A DNA stretch of 40,044 nucleotides, taken from positions 1 to 40,044 of the forward strand of contig SVDX01000022.1 of NCBI GenBank assembly GCA_015057605.1, in the 5' to 3' direction. This document shows positions 31,574-39,816 of the stretch, one piece after another (positions within the stretch are counted from its first letter, which is position 1; every line of letters starts with the position of its first letter). Both the position numbers and the translations under genes were made by a program. The DNA comes from Lachnospira sp. Lineage in GTDB: Bacteria; Bacillota; Clostridia; Lachnospirales; Lachnospiraceae. A model generated the notes under the pieces. It had not been told where the DNA came from. It saw only the letters and a list, made by a program, of their open reading frames with translations, and searched no databases.

Positions 31574-32887
31574 ATGAAAAATAAGAAGAATTACTTAGCT
31601 TTGTTACCAATTGGGGTGTTTTTGTTAATTTATTTAGGTTTAGGAGTGACTTTTGAATATTTTCTTAATATTGAAATGGGATTCTATAACGTCCCTATTA
31701 TAGTTGCATTTTTGGTTGCAATACTTGTTGCATGTCTTCAAAATAGAAAATTAAGCTTTGATGACAAGCTGTCAGTTATGGCTAAGGGTGTCGGAGATAA
31801 AAATATAATAACTATGATTCTTATATTTATGACCGCGGGTATATTTGTTGGTGTTGTAGGAAGAAGCAGTGCGGAAAGCGTGGCATACTGTCTTTTATCA
31901 ATAATACCGGCACAGTATGCGGTGCTTGTTATATTTGTTGTAAGTGCATTTGTATCAATTGCAATGGGAACCTCAGTAGGAACAATTACACTTATAACAC
32001 CGATTGCAATAGCCATATCACAAAGTTCAGGCTTTGATTTGGCACTGTGTGTAGGCTCAGTAGTAGGTGGAGCCATGTTTGGCGACAATCTTTCATTTAT
32101 CTCAGATACAACAATTGCAGCCTGCAATGGACAAGGATGTGCTATGAAGGATAAATTTAGGGCAAACTTTTGGATAGCCCTACCAGCGGCGCTTGCAACA
32201 CTTGTAATTATATTTGTAAAGACCTTTAATGAAGAGGTTGTAACAGTTTCAAATGCGGATTATAATCTTATCCAGGTAATTCCATATATGCTTGTGCTTA
32301 TAGGAGGTATTGTGGGAATAAATGTATTTGTAGTGCTTTTAATAGGAATAGTAAGCGGTTCAATAATAATGTTGCTCACAGGCTCAATAACAGCAGTAGA
32401 TTTAATTGGAAATATGGGCATAGGCGCGGCAGGGATGTTTGAAACAACTATGGTAGCTATACTTGTTGCGGCTTTGTGTGCGCTTATCAATGAATATGGC
32501 GGCTTTGAGGCACTTTTAAATCTTATTAAAAAGGTATTTAAGGGACAAAGGGCAGGAAAGCTTGGAATGGGACTTTTAGTAGGCGCTATGGATATAGCTA
32601 CAGCAAATAATACAGTTGCTATAGTAATGGCAAATCCAATTGCTAAGGAAATGTCGCAGGAGTATAATATTTCACCAAAGAATGCAGCATCAATACTTGA
32701 TACATTTTCATGTATATTTCAGGGAATAATACCTTATGGTGCGCAAATGTTAGTGGCAATAGCTACAGTAAATGAATTAGGATTATCAATTTCAGCCTTT
32801 GATGTAATGCCTAATTTGTTGTATCCATATATGCTTTTAGTAAGCACTTTAGTATTCATATTTTTTTCAAAAAATAAAAACAAGTAA
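31574..32887 (+). CDS. Na+/H+ antiporter NhaC family protein
   Basis: A 437-aa membrane transporter with about ten to eleven hydrophobic helices. The conserved MGTSVGTITLITPIAIAI and MFGDNLSFISDTTIAA segments match the NhaC core, where 'GD-xSP-SDTT' is typical and the Asp residues take part in ion binding. NhaC members exchange Na+ for H+ or couple to organic acids and amino acids (malate/lactate, tyrosine types), so the substrate is not fixed. GGAGG at 31559-31563 selects ATG 31574; the longer frame runs back through the promoter. No terminator is visible before the MATE gene 55 bp later, which has its own promoter. Confidence 0.85.
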   Translation: MKNKKNYLALLPIGVFLLIYLGLGVTFEYFLNIEMGFYNVPIIVAFLVAILVACLQNRKLSFDDKLSVMAKGVGDKNIITMILIFMTAGIFVGVVGRSSAESVAYCLLSIIPAQYAVLVIFVVSAFVSIAMGTSVGTITLITPIAIAISQSSGFDLALCVGSVVGGAMFGDNLSFISDTTIAACNGQGCAMKDKFRANFWIALPAALATLVIIFVKTFNEEVVTVSNADYNLIQVIPYMLVLIGGIVGINVFVVLLIGIVSGSIIMLLTGSITAVDLIGNMGIGAAGMFETTMVAILVAALCALINEYGGFEALLNLIKKVFKGQRAGKLGMGLLVGAMDIATANNTVAIVMANPIAKEMSQEYNISPKNAASILDTFSCIFQGIIPYGAQMLVAIATVNELGLSISAFDVMPNLLYPYMLLVSTLVFIFFSKNKNK

Positions 32888-32916
32888 TTGAAGTGTGGAA
32901 AAAATAGTGATATACT
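32888..32916 (+). promoter_or_regulatory. Promoter of the MATE-NSS-guaA operon
   Basis: TTGAAG (32888-32893), directly after the NhaC stop codon, 17 bases, TATACT (32911-32916). Confidence 0.75.
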
Positions 32917-32942
32917 CTTTTGTGTAAAATTTGGAGGAATAG

Positions 32943-34304
32943 ATGACAGAAGTAAAAGAGAACAAAATGGGCGTTATGCCCGTTAATAAATTATTGTTAA
33001 GTATGTCTGTACCAATTATGATTTCAATGTTGGTACAAGCATTATACAATATAGTAGATAGTATATTTGTTGCTAAGATAAGCGAAGAGGCGTTATCTGC
33101 TGTATCATATGCATTCCCATTGCAGACTCTGCTTATTGCATTTGGCGGCGGTACAGGCGTTGGTGTTAATGCACTTTTATCAAGAGCGTTGGGCGAGAAA
33201 GACCATAAGAAAGCTAATGTAATGGCTATGCATGGTGTATTGCTTGCAGTAGTTAATTCAATAATATTCCTTATAGTAGGTCTATTTTTAGTAAAGCCTT
33301 TCTATTTAAGTCAGACTAATAATGAAACTATTATCAATTATGGTATCGAATATCTTACGATAGTATGCACATTTTCATTTGGTCTGTTTTCACAATTCTT
33401 ATTTGAAAGACTACTACAGTCTACAGGTAAGACAATCTATACAATGATAACACAGGCAACAGGAGCCATAATAAATATTATTTTAGACCCAATTCTTATC
33501 TTTGGTATGTTTGGACTTCCTAAGATGGGAGTTGCGGGAGCGGCTATAGCAACAGTTATTGGACAGGTAGTTGCAGGTGTATTAGGCTTTATAATTAATC
33601 AGAAGGTTAACAAAGAAATCAGATTACAGTTAAGGGGCTTTAGACCTTCAAAAAATGTTATTATACAGATATATAAGATTGGTATACCATCAATAATTAT
33701 GCAGTCAATAGGCTCAATTATGGTATATGGATTTAATAAGATACTTGGAAGATTTACAGACATAAAGGAAACTGCAGTTGCAGTATTTGGCGTATATTAT
33801 AAGCTTCAAAGCTTTATATTTATGCCAGTGTTTGGTTTGAATAATGGTATGGTTCCTATAATTGCGTACAATTATGGAGCAAGAAAAAAAGACAGAATGT
33901 TAAAGACAATGAAGCTTAGTATGCTTTATGCAACAGCTATTATGGTTATAGGTCTTATAGTGTTCCAGATTTTTCCGGGACCATTATTTAGCATGTTTGA
34001 AGCATCAGAAACAATGCTTTCAATGGGAGAAACAGCACTTAGAATTATAAGTATACATTTCATTTTTGTTGGCTTTAATATAATTGGAACATCTACATTC
34101 CAGTCTCTTGGAAATGCAGTATATAGTATGATAATATCAATTTGTCGTCAGCTATTGGTTTTATTACCATCAGCATATATATTATCTCTAACTGGCAATG
34201 TAAATAACGTATGGTTTGCATTTCCTATAGCAGAAGTGGTGGCATGTGTTCTTACTATAGTATTTATGATAGTTATGAATAAAAAAATATTCAGTAAAAT
34301 TTAA
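32943..34304 (+). CDS. MATE family multidrug/toxin efflux transporter
   Basis: A 453-aa protein with twelve membrane helices in two MatE repeats. PVNKLLLSMSVPIMISMLVQ, ALYNIVDSIFVAKI and the second-half VFGLNNGMVPIIAYNYGARK are typical of the family. It exports cationic compounds in exchange for Na+ or H+. GGAGG lies 6 bases before ATG 32943. First gene of an apparent operon with an NSS transporter (17 bp gap) and guaA. Substrate unknown; a link of export and uptake with GMP synthesis is not obvious from sequence. Confidence 0.93.
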   Translation: MTEVKENKMGVMPVNKLLLSMSVPIMISMLVQALYNIVDSIFVAKISEEALSAVSYAFPLQTLLIAFGGGTGVGVNALLSRALGEKDHKKANVMAMHGVLLAVVNSIIFLIVGLFLVKPFYLSQTNNETIINYGIEYLTIVCTFSFGLFSQFLFERLLQSTGKTIYTMITQATGAIINIILDPILIFGMFGLPKMGVAGAAIATVIGQVVAGVLGFIINQKVNKEIRLQLRGFRPSKNVIIQIYKIGIPSIIMQSIGSIMVYGFNKILGRFTDIKETAVAVFGVYYKLQSFIFMPVFGLNNGMVPIIAYNYGARKKDRMLKTMKLSMLYATAIMVIGLIVFQIFPGPLFSMFEASETMLSMGETALRIISIHFIFVGFNIIGTSTFQSLGNAVYSMIISICRQLLVLLPSAYILSLTGNVNNVWFAFPIAEVVACVLTIVFMIVMNKKIFSKI

Positions 34305-34321
34305 TCGAAAGGGAGAAACTC

Positions 34322-35692
34322 ATGCAAAGAGAAAAATTAGGAACCAGATTGGGTTTTATTTTGCTTAGCGCAGGCTGTGCAATTGGTATAGGAAATGTAT
34401 GGAAGTTCCCTTGGATGGTAGGTCAAAATGGTGGTGCAATATTTGTTCTAATATATTTTGCATTTCTTGCATTGTTAGGTATACCAGTACTTGTGATGGA
34501 ATTTTCACTTGGACGAGCCAGTCAGAAAAGCCCTGTAAAGCTATATCAACAGCTTGAAAAACCAGGAACAAAATGGCATTGGCATGGATATTTGGCACTC
34601 GCAGGTAACTACCTTCTTATGATGTTTTACACAACAGTTGCAGCATGGATGATACAGTATGTAGGAATCACTGCAAAGGGAGATTTTGTAGGAGCAGATG
34701 CAAATAAAGTAGCAAACATATTTACAAATGTAAAAAGTAACGCTATAATGATGAGCATATTTGTAATATTAACTGTGATAGTTGGTTTTGCAGTATGTGC
34801 AATTGGTCTTCAAAAAGGCTTAGAGCGAATTACAAAAGTAATGATGCTTGCACTTTTAGCACTAATTGTGATATTAGCCGTAAACAGCATATTCTTAGAT
34901 GGCGCAAAGGATGGACTTAAATTCTATTTATTGCCAAATGTTGATGCGATGAAGGAAATTGGAGTCGTTAAGGTTATAGTATCAGCGATGAATCAGGCTT
35001 TCTTTACATTAAGTCTTGGTATAGGTTCAATGGCTATATTTGGAAGCTATCTTGATAAAGACAGAGCTTTGCTTGGAGAGGCAGTAAATGTAGCAGTACT
35101 TGATACATTTGTGGCGGTAACCTCAGGACTTATAATATTCCCTGCATGTTCAAGCTTTGGCGTAGATGTAACAGCAGGACCGGATTTAATATTTAAGACA
35201 TTACCGCCAGTATTTAACAGCCTTGCAGGCGGAAGAATATGGGGCACACTGTTCTTTGTATTTATGACATTTGCGGCACTTTCAACAGTATTTGCCGTAT
35301 TTGAAAATATAATATCCTGCTTTATGGATTTGACAGGTTGGTCTCGTAAAAAGACCTGCTTAATTAATGCGATTATAATGTCAGTGCTTGCATTGCCTTG
35401 TGTACTTGGCTTTAGCACACTTGACTTTATAAAGCCTTTTGGCGAAGGCTCAAATATAATGGACTTAGAAGACTTTATTGTAAGCAACATAATGCTTCCA
35501 CTTGGCTCACTTATATTTATACTTTTCTGTGTAAATAAAAAGTACGGCTGGGGCTTTGAAAACTTCCTAAACGAAGCAAATCAGGGTAAAGGCTTGAAAG
35601 TTCAAAAATGGATGAAAGGTTATATGACATATATCCTTCCACTCATGGTTTTAACAATATTAGTCATTGGACTAATAGATTATTTTAATTAA
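34322..35692 (+). CDS. Sodium-dependent transporter, NSS/SNF family
   Basis: A 456-aa LeuT-fold symporter for amino acids or related amines. GCAIGIGNVWKFPWMVGQNG (helix 1, sodium and substrate site) and the amphipathic loops are typical; AFFTLSLGIGSMAIFGSYL is helix 6 with the unwound centre. It has eleven to twelve helices, in the size range of short bacterial members with eleven. GAAAGGGAG precedes the start. It is 28 bp upstream of guaA without a terminator between them. Which amino acid it carries cannot be told. Confidence 0.92.
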   Translation: MQREKLGTRLGFILLSAGCAIGIGNVWKFPWMVGQNGGAIFVLIYFAFLALLGIPVLVMEFSLGRASQKSPVKLYQQLEKPGTKWHWHGYLALAGNYLLMMFYTTVAAWMIQYVGITAKGDFVGADANKVANIFTNVKSNAIMMSIFVILTVIVGFAVCAIGLQKGLERITKVMMLALLALIVILAVNSIFLDGAKDGLKFYLLPNVDAMKEIGVVKVIVSAMNQAFFTLSLGIGSMAIFGSYLDKDRALLGEAVNVAVLDTFVAVTSGLIIFPACSSFGVDVTAGPDLIFKTLPPVFNSLAGGRIWGTLFFVFMTFAALSTVFAVFENIISCFMDLTGWSRKKTCLINAIIMSVLALPCVLGFSTLDFIKPFGEGSNIMDLEDFIVSNIMLPLGSLIFILFCVNKKYGWGFENFLNEANQGKGLKVQKWMKGYMTYILPLMVLTILVIGLIDYFN

Positions 35693-35719
35693 CTCAATCA
35701 CAAAAGGAGATGTGAAACA

Positions 35720-37012
35720 ATGAAACAAGATATGATAGTTATTCTTGATTTAGGCAGCACAGAAAATACAGTGCTTGCAAGACAGATTCGTGACTTAGGT
35801 GTGTATAGTGAGATACATCCACATGACATCACAGTTGATGAATTAAAGGCGCTTAATAACGTTAAGGGCATTATTTTAAACGGTGGCGAAAACCGTGTAG
35901 TAGATGGTGTGGCAATTGATGTAAATCCTGAAATTTACACATGCGGTTACCCTGTAATTTCAATTGATCATCCTGTTTCAAAATGCGCAAAGCAGTACGC
36001 AAGTGCTCCAACAGAGGACGAAATCAAAGCATTTTTATTTGATGAATGCAAGGCAGAAGCTAACTGGAATATGAAGAACTTCATTGAAGATCAAGTAGAA
36101 ATCGTTCGTCGTCAGGTAGGCGATAAGAAAGTACTTTTAGCACTTTCAGGCGGTGTTGACTCATCAGTAGTTGCAGCTCTTTTATTAAAGGCAATTGGCA
36201 ACCAGTTAACCTGCGTACATGTTAACCACGGTCTTATGAGAAAAAATGAATCAGAAAATGTAGTAGAAGTATTTAAGAACCAATTAAATGCTAACTTAAT
36301 CTATGTTGATGCAACAGACCGTTTCTTAGGTAAGCTTGAAAATGTAGCAGACCCAGAACAAAAGAGAAAAATCATTGGTGCTGAATTCATCCGCGTATTC
36401 GAAGAAGAAGCAAGAAAGCTTGAAGGAATCGAATTCCTCGGTCAGGGAACAATCTACCCAGACATCATCGAAAGTGGTACAAAGACAGCAAAATGCGTAA
36501 AATCACATCACAACGTAGGTGGTCTTCCAGAAGACCTTCAATTTGCCCTTGTAGAACCATTAGCACAGCTCTTCAAAGATGAAGTACGTGCCTGTGGCGT
36601 AGAGCTTGGCCTCCCAGCAGAAATGGTATATCGTCAACCATTCCCTGGCCCAGGACTTGGCGTGCGTTGCCTCGGTGCAATTACAAGAGACAGACTTGAA
36701 GCCCTTCGCGAAGCAGACGCAATCCTTCGTGAAGAATTTGCAAAAGCAGGCCTCGACAAGAAAGTATGGCAGTACTTCACAGTAGTACCAGACTTCAAGG
36801 CAGTTGGCGTAAGAGATAACGCAAGAAGTATGGGATATATGGTTGTAATCAGAGCAGTTAACACAATTGATGCAATGACAGCAACAATCGAAAGATTAGA
36901 TTATGACTTCTTGGAAAAGGTTGTAGATAGAATCACAGCCGAAGTTCCAAGCGTAAATAGAGTATGCTACGAGTTAACAAAGAAACCAGTGGCGACTATA
37001 GAGTTCGAATAA
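35720..37012 (+). CDS. guaA: GMP synthase with degenerate, truncated glutaminase domain
   Basis: A 430-aa protein that converts XMP to GMP. The ATP-pyrophosphatase domain is intact: PP-loop LSGGVDSS (142-149), VNHGLMR, GQGTIYPDIIES, HHNVGGLP, and the C-terminal dimerisation domain with RQPFPGPGLGVRCLG and the terminal PVATIEFE. Normal glutamine-hydrolysing GuaA has about 510-525 aa with a 190-residue class I amidotransferase domain. Here residues 1-110 keep only the first half (VILDLGSTENTVLARQIRDL, GIILNGG). The nucleophile elbow GVCYGMQ is replaced by SIDHPVS (about 81-87), and the part with the catalytic His and Glu is missing. The enzyme should use ammonia or a separate glutaminase. It follows the NSS gene with AAGGAG. 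Confidence 0.93.
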   Translation: MKQDMIVILDLGSTENTVLARQIRDLGVYSEIHPHDITVDELKALNNVKGIILNGGENRVVDGVAIDVNPEIYTCGYPVISIDHPVSKCAKQYASAPTEDEIKAFLFDECKAEANWNMKNFIEDQVEIVRRQVGDKKVLLALSGGVDSSVVAALLLKAIGNQLTCVHVNHGLMRKNESENVVEVFKNQLNANLIYVDATDRFLGKLENVADPEQKRKIIGAEFIRVFEEEARKLEGIEFLGQGTIYPDIIESGTKTAKCVKSHHNVGGLPEDLQFALVEPLAQLFKDEVRACGVELGLPAEMVYRQPFPGPGLGVRCLGAITRDRLEALREADAILREEFAKAGLDKKVWQYFTVVPDFKAVGVRDNARSMGYMVVIRAVNTIDAMTATIERLDYDFLEKVVDRITAEVPSVNRVCYELTKKPVATIEFE

Positions 37013-37035
37013 TCGCGACTGGCTATAAGCCGAGC

Positions 37036-37096
37036 AAATAGGCGAAATAATCGAGGAAGAGTGCTTGCATTCTTCCTCGTATTTTTTTGCCTATTT
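37036..37096 (+). terminator. Terminator of the MATE-NSS-guaA operon with an enclosing outer stem
   Basis: CGAGGAAGA (37052-37060) pairs with TCTTCCTCG (37071-37079), followed by ATTTTTTT (37081-37088). An outer perfect stem, AAATAGGC (37036-37043) with GCCTATTT (37089-37096), encloses the terminator including its T-run. Confidence 0.85.
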
Positions 37097-37099
37097 ATT

Positions 37100-37147
37100 G
37101 GGCGCCAGCCCGCGTACGAGCGACTTTGTCGCGAGTTCGCGCTCGGG
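37100..37147. repeat. GC-rich cruciform-like element
   Basis: A conspicuously GC-rich patch. It holds GCGAC-TTT-GTCGC (about 37119-37131) nested within CGAGCG and CGCTCG arms (about 37117-37145), preceded by GGGCGCCAGCCCGCG. It differs sharply in composition from its surroundings and probably belongs to a dispersed intergenic repeat family (inference; only one copy in the window). Confidence 0.5.
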
Positions 37148-37167
37148 TTGTAGCAATATAAGTTGAA

Positions 37168-37210
37168 CCAAGAAATGCCGAATTTACGGCGTTTCTTGGC
37201 TCTTGTTTTT
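37168..37210 (+). terminator. Second terminator-like hairpin after guaA
   Basis: CCAAGAAATGCCG (37168-37180) pairs with CGGCGTTTCTTGG (37187-37199), 12 of 13 Watson-Crick pairs, followed by TCTTGTTTTT. Confidence 0.7.
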
Positions 37211-37257
37211 GGGTGTGACAATCAAATGACAATAATTTTGAAAGTATTTATTATAAG

Positions 37258-38100
37258 TTATATTCTTTGTATTGGAGAGATTTTAATTGAAAAATTTGGT
37301 GCTTCGTTGGCTGCTACAGGGAAAAAGAAAAAATCGCAAGTCATTTCAAAACGTTCACCTATTACATTTTCCATTTCATATTGAAATTTTAATGATTGTA
37401 TTTCACCACGTTGACATTGCTCGGCAAGATTGAATTTGGTAGCATACACGCATCTGAGGAGCGCACCAGGCTCAATATCACATGACTGAAAAAGCCAAAA
37501 CCCAAATTCATGTTCTGCATCGTTTTTAACAATGGACTTACAGTTAAAATTGCGTATGGTGTGTTCGCCATCGTTTTTTAATGTATATACAAATGTATGA
37601 TATTGATTAAACACATCTTTGTAGGATGTGAGCATTTCGTTGGGATTTACTTTATTATAAGAAATTTGAAATGCGTCTTTTTCTAAATCAAATTTTTTTG
37701 TAATATTTTTTGCACTAGTATCCCAGTATGAATAATTAATATTAGTAAGTATAGGATAGTATTTTGCTTGTTCGATTTTGGAATTTAGTTCTATTAATGC
37801 AACACTTTTTTCGGTCAATGTTTTTATTTCATTTTGAAGAGTTATAAATTTTTCTTCGGAGGAGTCGGAGAGTTCCTTGTATTTTTTGTTCTGGTATAGA
37901 GCAATAATTCCCAACATTACGGTACCAACGGCACCTAAATATGATGCAATAAATCCGAACCAAGTTTCTTTAGAAAAGTTTATCGGAATGTTGAATGGAA
38001 AAATAGTCTCACATAAAATCATTTTTTCGATTAAAAATGGAAATAAAATTAAGATAATAGTTATCATAATGTACAGTAAATATTTTGAAATTCGCTTCAT
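37258..38100 (-). CDS. Hypothetical membrane protein, 280 aa
   Basis: Two N-terminal membrane helices (about 7-30 and 49-69, GFIASYLGAVGTVMLGIIAL), then a short coiled coil (about 75-110) and a cytoplasmic or extracytoplasmic domain of about 170 residues rich in beta strands and aromatic residues (for example FGFWLFQSCDIEPGALLRCV). Proteins with this two-helix plus coiled-coil head are frequent hypotheticals in Clostridia accessory regions; no function is known to me. GGGAGA precedes ATG 38100 on the minus strand. It starts 26 bp after the XRE gene on the same strand, so it is probably in the same transcript. Confidence 0.65.
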   Translation of the reverse strand: MKRISKYLLYIMITIILILFPFLIEKMILCETIFPFNIPINFSKETWFGFIASYLGAVGTVMLGIIALYQNKKYKELSDSSEEKFITLQNEIKTLTEKSVALIELNSKIEQAKYYPILTNINYSYWDTSAKNITKKFDLEKDAFQISYNKVNPNEMLTSYKDVFNQYHTFVYTLKNDGEHTIRNFNCKSIVKNDAEHEFGFWLFQSCDIEPGALLRCVYATKFNLAEQCQRGEIQSLKFQYEMENVIGERFEMTCDFFFFPVAANEAPNFSIKISPIQRI

Positions 38101-38126
38101 GTATATTCTCCCAATAATAAAGTGTA

Positions 38127-38768
38127 TTAATCCTTCTTCGGCTTTCTCTTTCTCTTCACATAAGAGAAATCCGGAAACAAGTCTTTTAGCAATTCAGCAG
38201 TTTCTTCTGCGTCTTCATCCTCATTCATCTTCTGATCCATTAACTGGTCGTCATCATCAAGATTCAACGAAACTGTATATTCTTTATCCGGGTCTACTGG
38301 ATTCATCGGGAATTTTATCTCTTTGAGATAGTATTCCGATTCTGTTATTTCGCCATCTTCCAATCTGTCTCGCAAGCGTGCCCAATACTCAACCATCTTT
38401 CGGAAGTTATCAAGGTCTTCCTGCGGGCGAGGTCCGGTGCTTGAAAGTCTTTCTTCAAATTTGAAAGTCAATTCCCCGTCTTTCATAGTAGGGCGTAGTC
38501 CGTATGCCCACTCGATATCAAACAGCACATGAAGTGCGCTGAATATATTGGCAACGTCAGGGTCAGACAACGCATAAAAGCTGACATTGAGATTGTTGGC
38601 TATGTTTAATAGTGTTGCTGCATCCGGATATCTGTTTCCGAGTTCATAGTTACGGATGGTGGATTCATTTAATCCGCATTTATCCGCTAATTCCTTTTGC
38701 GTCATATCAGATGCGATTCTAAAGTTTCTAATCAGATAGCCTACCCGACTAGTGAAATTTTCGCCCAT
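38127..38768 (-). CDS. XRE-family repressor of a mobile element
   Basis: A 213-aa regulator with an XRE helix-turn-helix at residues about 9-66 (RNFRIASDMTQKELADKCGL, then NESTIRNYELGNRYPD) and a long charged C-terminal part ending in a basic tail (KRKRKPKKD). The C-terminal region may bind a partner or be a protease target. It is divergent from the excisionase-like gene; three similar operators at 39-bp spacing lie between them. This arrangement is typical for the control region of integrative elements. Confidence 0.88.
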   Translation of the reverse strand: MGENFTSRVGYLIRNFRIASDMTQKELADKCGLNESTIRNYELGNRYPDAATLLNIANNLNVSFYALSDPDVANIFSALHVLFDIEWAYGLRPTMKDGELTFKFEERLSSTGPRPQEDLDNFRKMVEYWARLRDRLEDGEITESEYYLKEIKFPMNPVDPDKEYTVSLNLDDDDQLMDQKMNEDEDAEETAELLKDLFPDFSYVKRKRKPKKD

Positions 38769-38859
38769 TTAACTGCTCCTTATAAGTTTAATTGTTGTTT
38801 GGTTCTACACGAAAACAATAGATGTAAATCGTGCGATTACATATAGTATAACACCAACA

Positions 38860-38951
38860 GTACAAAAATGAAATGTTTTTTGCAAAATGATATTGACAGT
38901 ACAGAAATGAACTGTTAATATATAAAACAACAAAACCGTTCGAAAATGAAC
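38860..38951. promoter_or_regulatory. Array of three operators, 39 bp apart
   Basis: Three related 14-mers: GTACAAAAATGAAA (38860-38873), GTACAGAAATGAAC (38899-38912) and GTTCGAAAATGAAC (38938-38951). Each starts exactly 39 bp after the previous one. The third has perfect GTTC/GAAC half-sites. Probably bound by the adjacent XRE repressor. Confidence 0.7.
38893..38921 (+). promoter_or_regulatory. Promoter of the excisionase-like gene with an operator in its spacer
   Basis: TTGACA (38893-38898), 17-base spacer, TAATAT (38916-38921). The second operator (38899-38912) fills the spacer, so binding there would block RNA polymerase. Confidence 0.75.
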
Positions 38952-38986
38952 TGAATAATAAAACTGAAGAGAGGAGGCTTGGATTT

Positions 38987-39187
38987 ATGGAGAATAAGCG
39001 ATTTTTTACAGCAACAGATGTACAGGAAATGCTGGGAATATTGTTATCATATGCATACAAGTTGATACGAAAACTGAATGCGGAGCAGGAAGCAAAAGGT
39101 CTTGTGACAATAAAAGGGCGTATCAGCAGCAAGTATCTTATGAAACGAATTTACGGCTTATCTGACGAAGAGAAGGAGGTGGGATAA
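38987..39187 (+). CDS. Excisionase-like small DNA-binding protein
   Basis: A 66-aa protein with a winged-helix or MerR-like fold: FFTATDVQEMLGI, SYAYKLIRKLNAEQ and GLVTIKGRISSKYLMKRIYG are the usual elements of Clostridia integrative-element excisionases placed between an XRE repressor and a tyrosine integrase. GAGGAGG is at about 38970-38976, ahead of ATG 38987. The integrase relic starts 1 base after the stop, so the normal gene order is kept. It is probably still expressed from the operator-controlled promoter, though its integrase is destroyed. Confidence 0.75.
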   Translation: MENKRFFTATDVQEMLGILLSYAYKLIRKLNAEQEAKGLVTIKGRISSKYLMKRIYGLSDEEKEVG

Positions 39188-39310
39188 GTGGCTGTGATTA
39201 AGAATCAAAAGACCGGAATGTGGGAAGTGCGTGCTTACTATAAGGACTGGACCGGAGAGCGAAAACAGAAAACCGGGAACTGGAAACAGAAGGACGAATT
39301 TTACAGTTGA
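39188..39310 (+). pseudogene. 5' fragment of a tyrosine integrase gene
   Basis: GTG 39188 has GGAGGTGGG upstream. The 40-aa product MAVIKNQKTGMWEVRAYYKD followed by WTGERKQKTGNWKQK matches the AP2-like arm-binding start of tyrosine recombinases (usual form: K-x-G-x-W-y-v---y-DWtGkrkqKtkrGF). After the RKQKT position the match stops and the frame ends at TGA 39308. The core-binding and catalytic domains are missing. The lost part appears to have been deleted, joining this end to a mobilisation gene tail. Confidence 0.75.
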
Positions 39311-39668
39311 AAAATTCTCGGCTACAGACAGAGTATTATGAGGCAGTGGATAAGCTGACAGATAAAAAGAATGAAATCAAGATTGTTGAAAAAGAGGCTG
39401 ATAAATGGCGCAAGGTATCCGATATTGCTAAGTTAGAAACAGAGTACGCACAATTTGAACTGACAGAGGCAGAAAGGCTGAAGAAAGAACTATTGGGAAT
39501 TGTGGATGGTGATGACTACCTAAAGGAGCAGGTAATAGAAGTGCGGTATCAAAATTATGTGTTAAAAGAGGAAAACAGGACGCTTAAGGATAAGCTGGAA
39601 AAGCATATGAGTTTATGAAACAGTTTGTAATTGGTGGGATGAATCTGCTGGAGAAGTTTAAACTTTAG
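39244..39668 (+). pseudogene. 3' fragment of a mobilisation (Mob/Pre relaxase-like) gene, frameshifted
   Basis: Frame 1 is open from 39244 to the stop at 39618. From about 39262 it encodes a coiled coil (AKTENRELETEGRILQL, KNEIKIVEKEADKWRKVSDI, then EENRTLKDKLEK). Near 39598-39603 the natural continuation is in another frame (AYEFMKQFVIGGMNLLEKFK, stop 39666-39668), as if one A had been lost from an A-run. Such coiled-coil tails with a terminal 'F-x-x-GG-x-NLLEKF' resemble the C-termini of plasmid/transposon mobilisation proteins (from memory). There is no start codon with a ribosome binding site; the relaxase catalytic domain is absent. Confidence 0.6.
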
Positions 39669-39748
39669 ATAGGGGAGAAGAGCAAAAATGTGGGGAGAGG
39701 AAGGTGATAAAATAATAAATTTTTGTAGAAAATAAGAGGTGCACATGT

Positions 39749-39796
39749 TATAATATATTCTGTATGTTCGTATGAAATTGAGCAGAATATATTATA
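39749..39796. repeat. 14-bp perfect inverted repeat with 20-base loop
   Basis: TATAATATATTCTG (39749-39762) and CAGAATATATTATA (39783-39796) are exact reverse complements. TGCAC occurs just before and GTGCA just after (about 39740-39744 and 39804-39808), extending the symmetry with gaps. It lies between the mob relic and the methyltransferase promoter: a terminator, a protein-binding site or an element end. Confidence 0.55.
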
Positions 39797-39816
39797 GCAA
39801 AAAGTGCAAAAACAGA

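Noticed and set aside
31738-32127. ORF of 129 codons opposite the NhaC gene
   Set aside because: Mirror of hydrophobic helix codons; no start signals.
35047-35490. ORF of 147 codons opposite the NSS transporter gene
   Set aside because: Same reason: antisense of membrane helices, no ribosome binding site.
38860-38951. CRISPR array
   Set aside because: The three 14-bp repeats are too short, differ from each other and lie in a promoter; no cas genes are present.
38788-39132. Minus-strand ORF across the XRE/excisionase control region
   Set aside because: It would cover the operators and promoters and is antisense to the excisionase-like gene.
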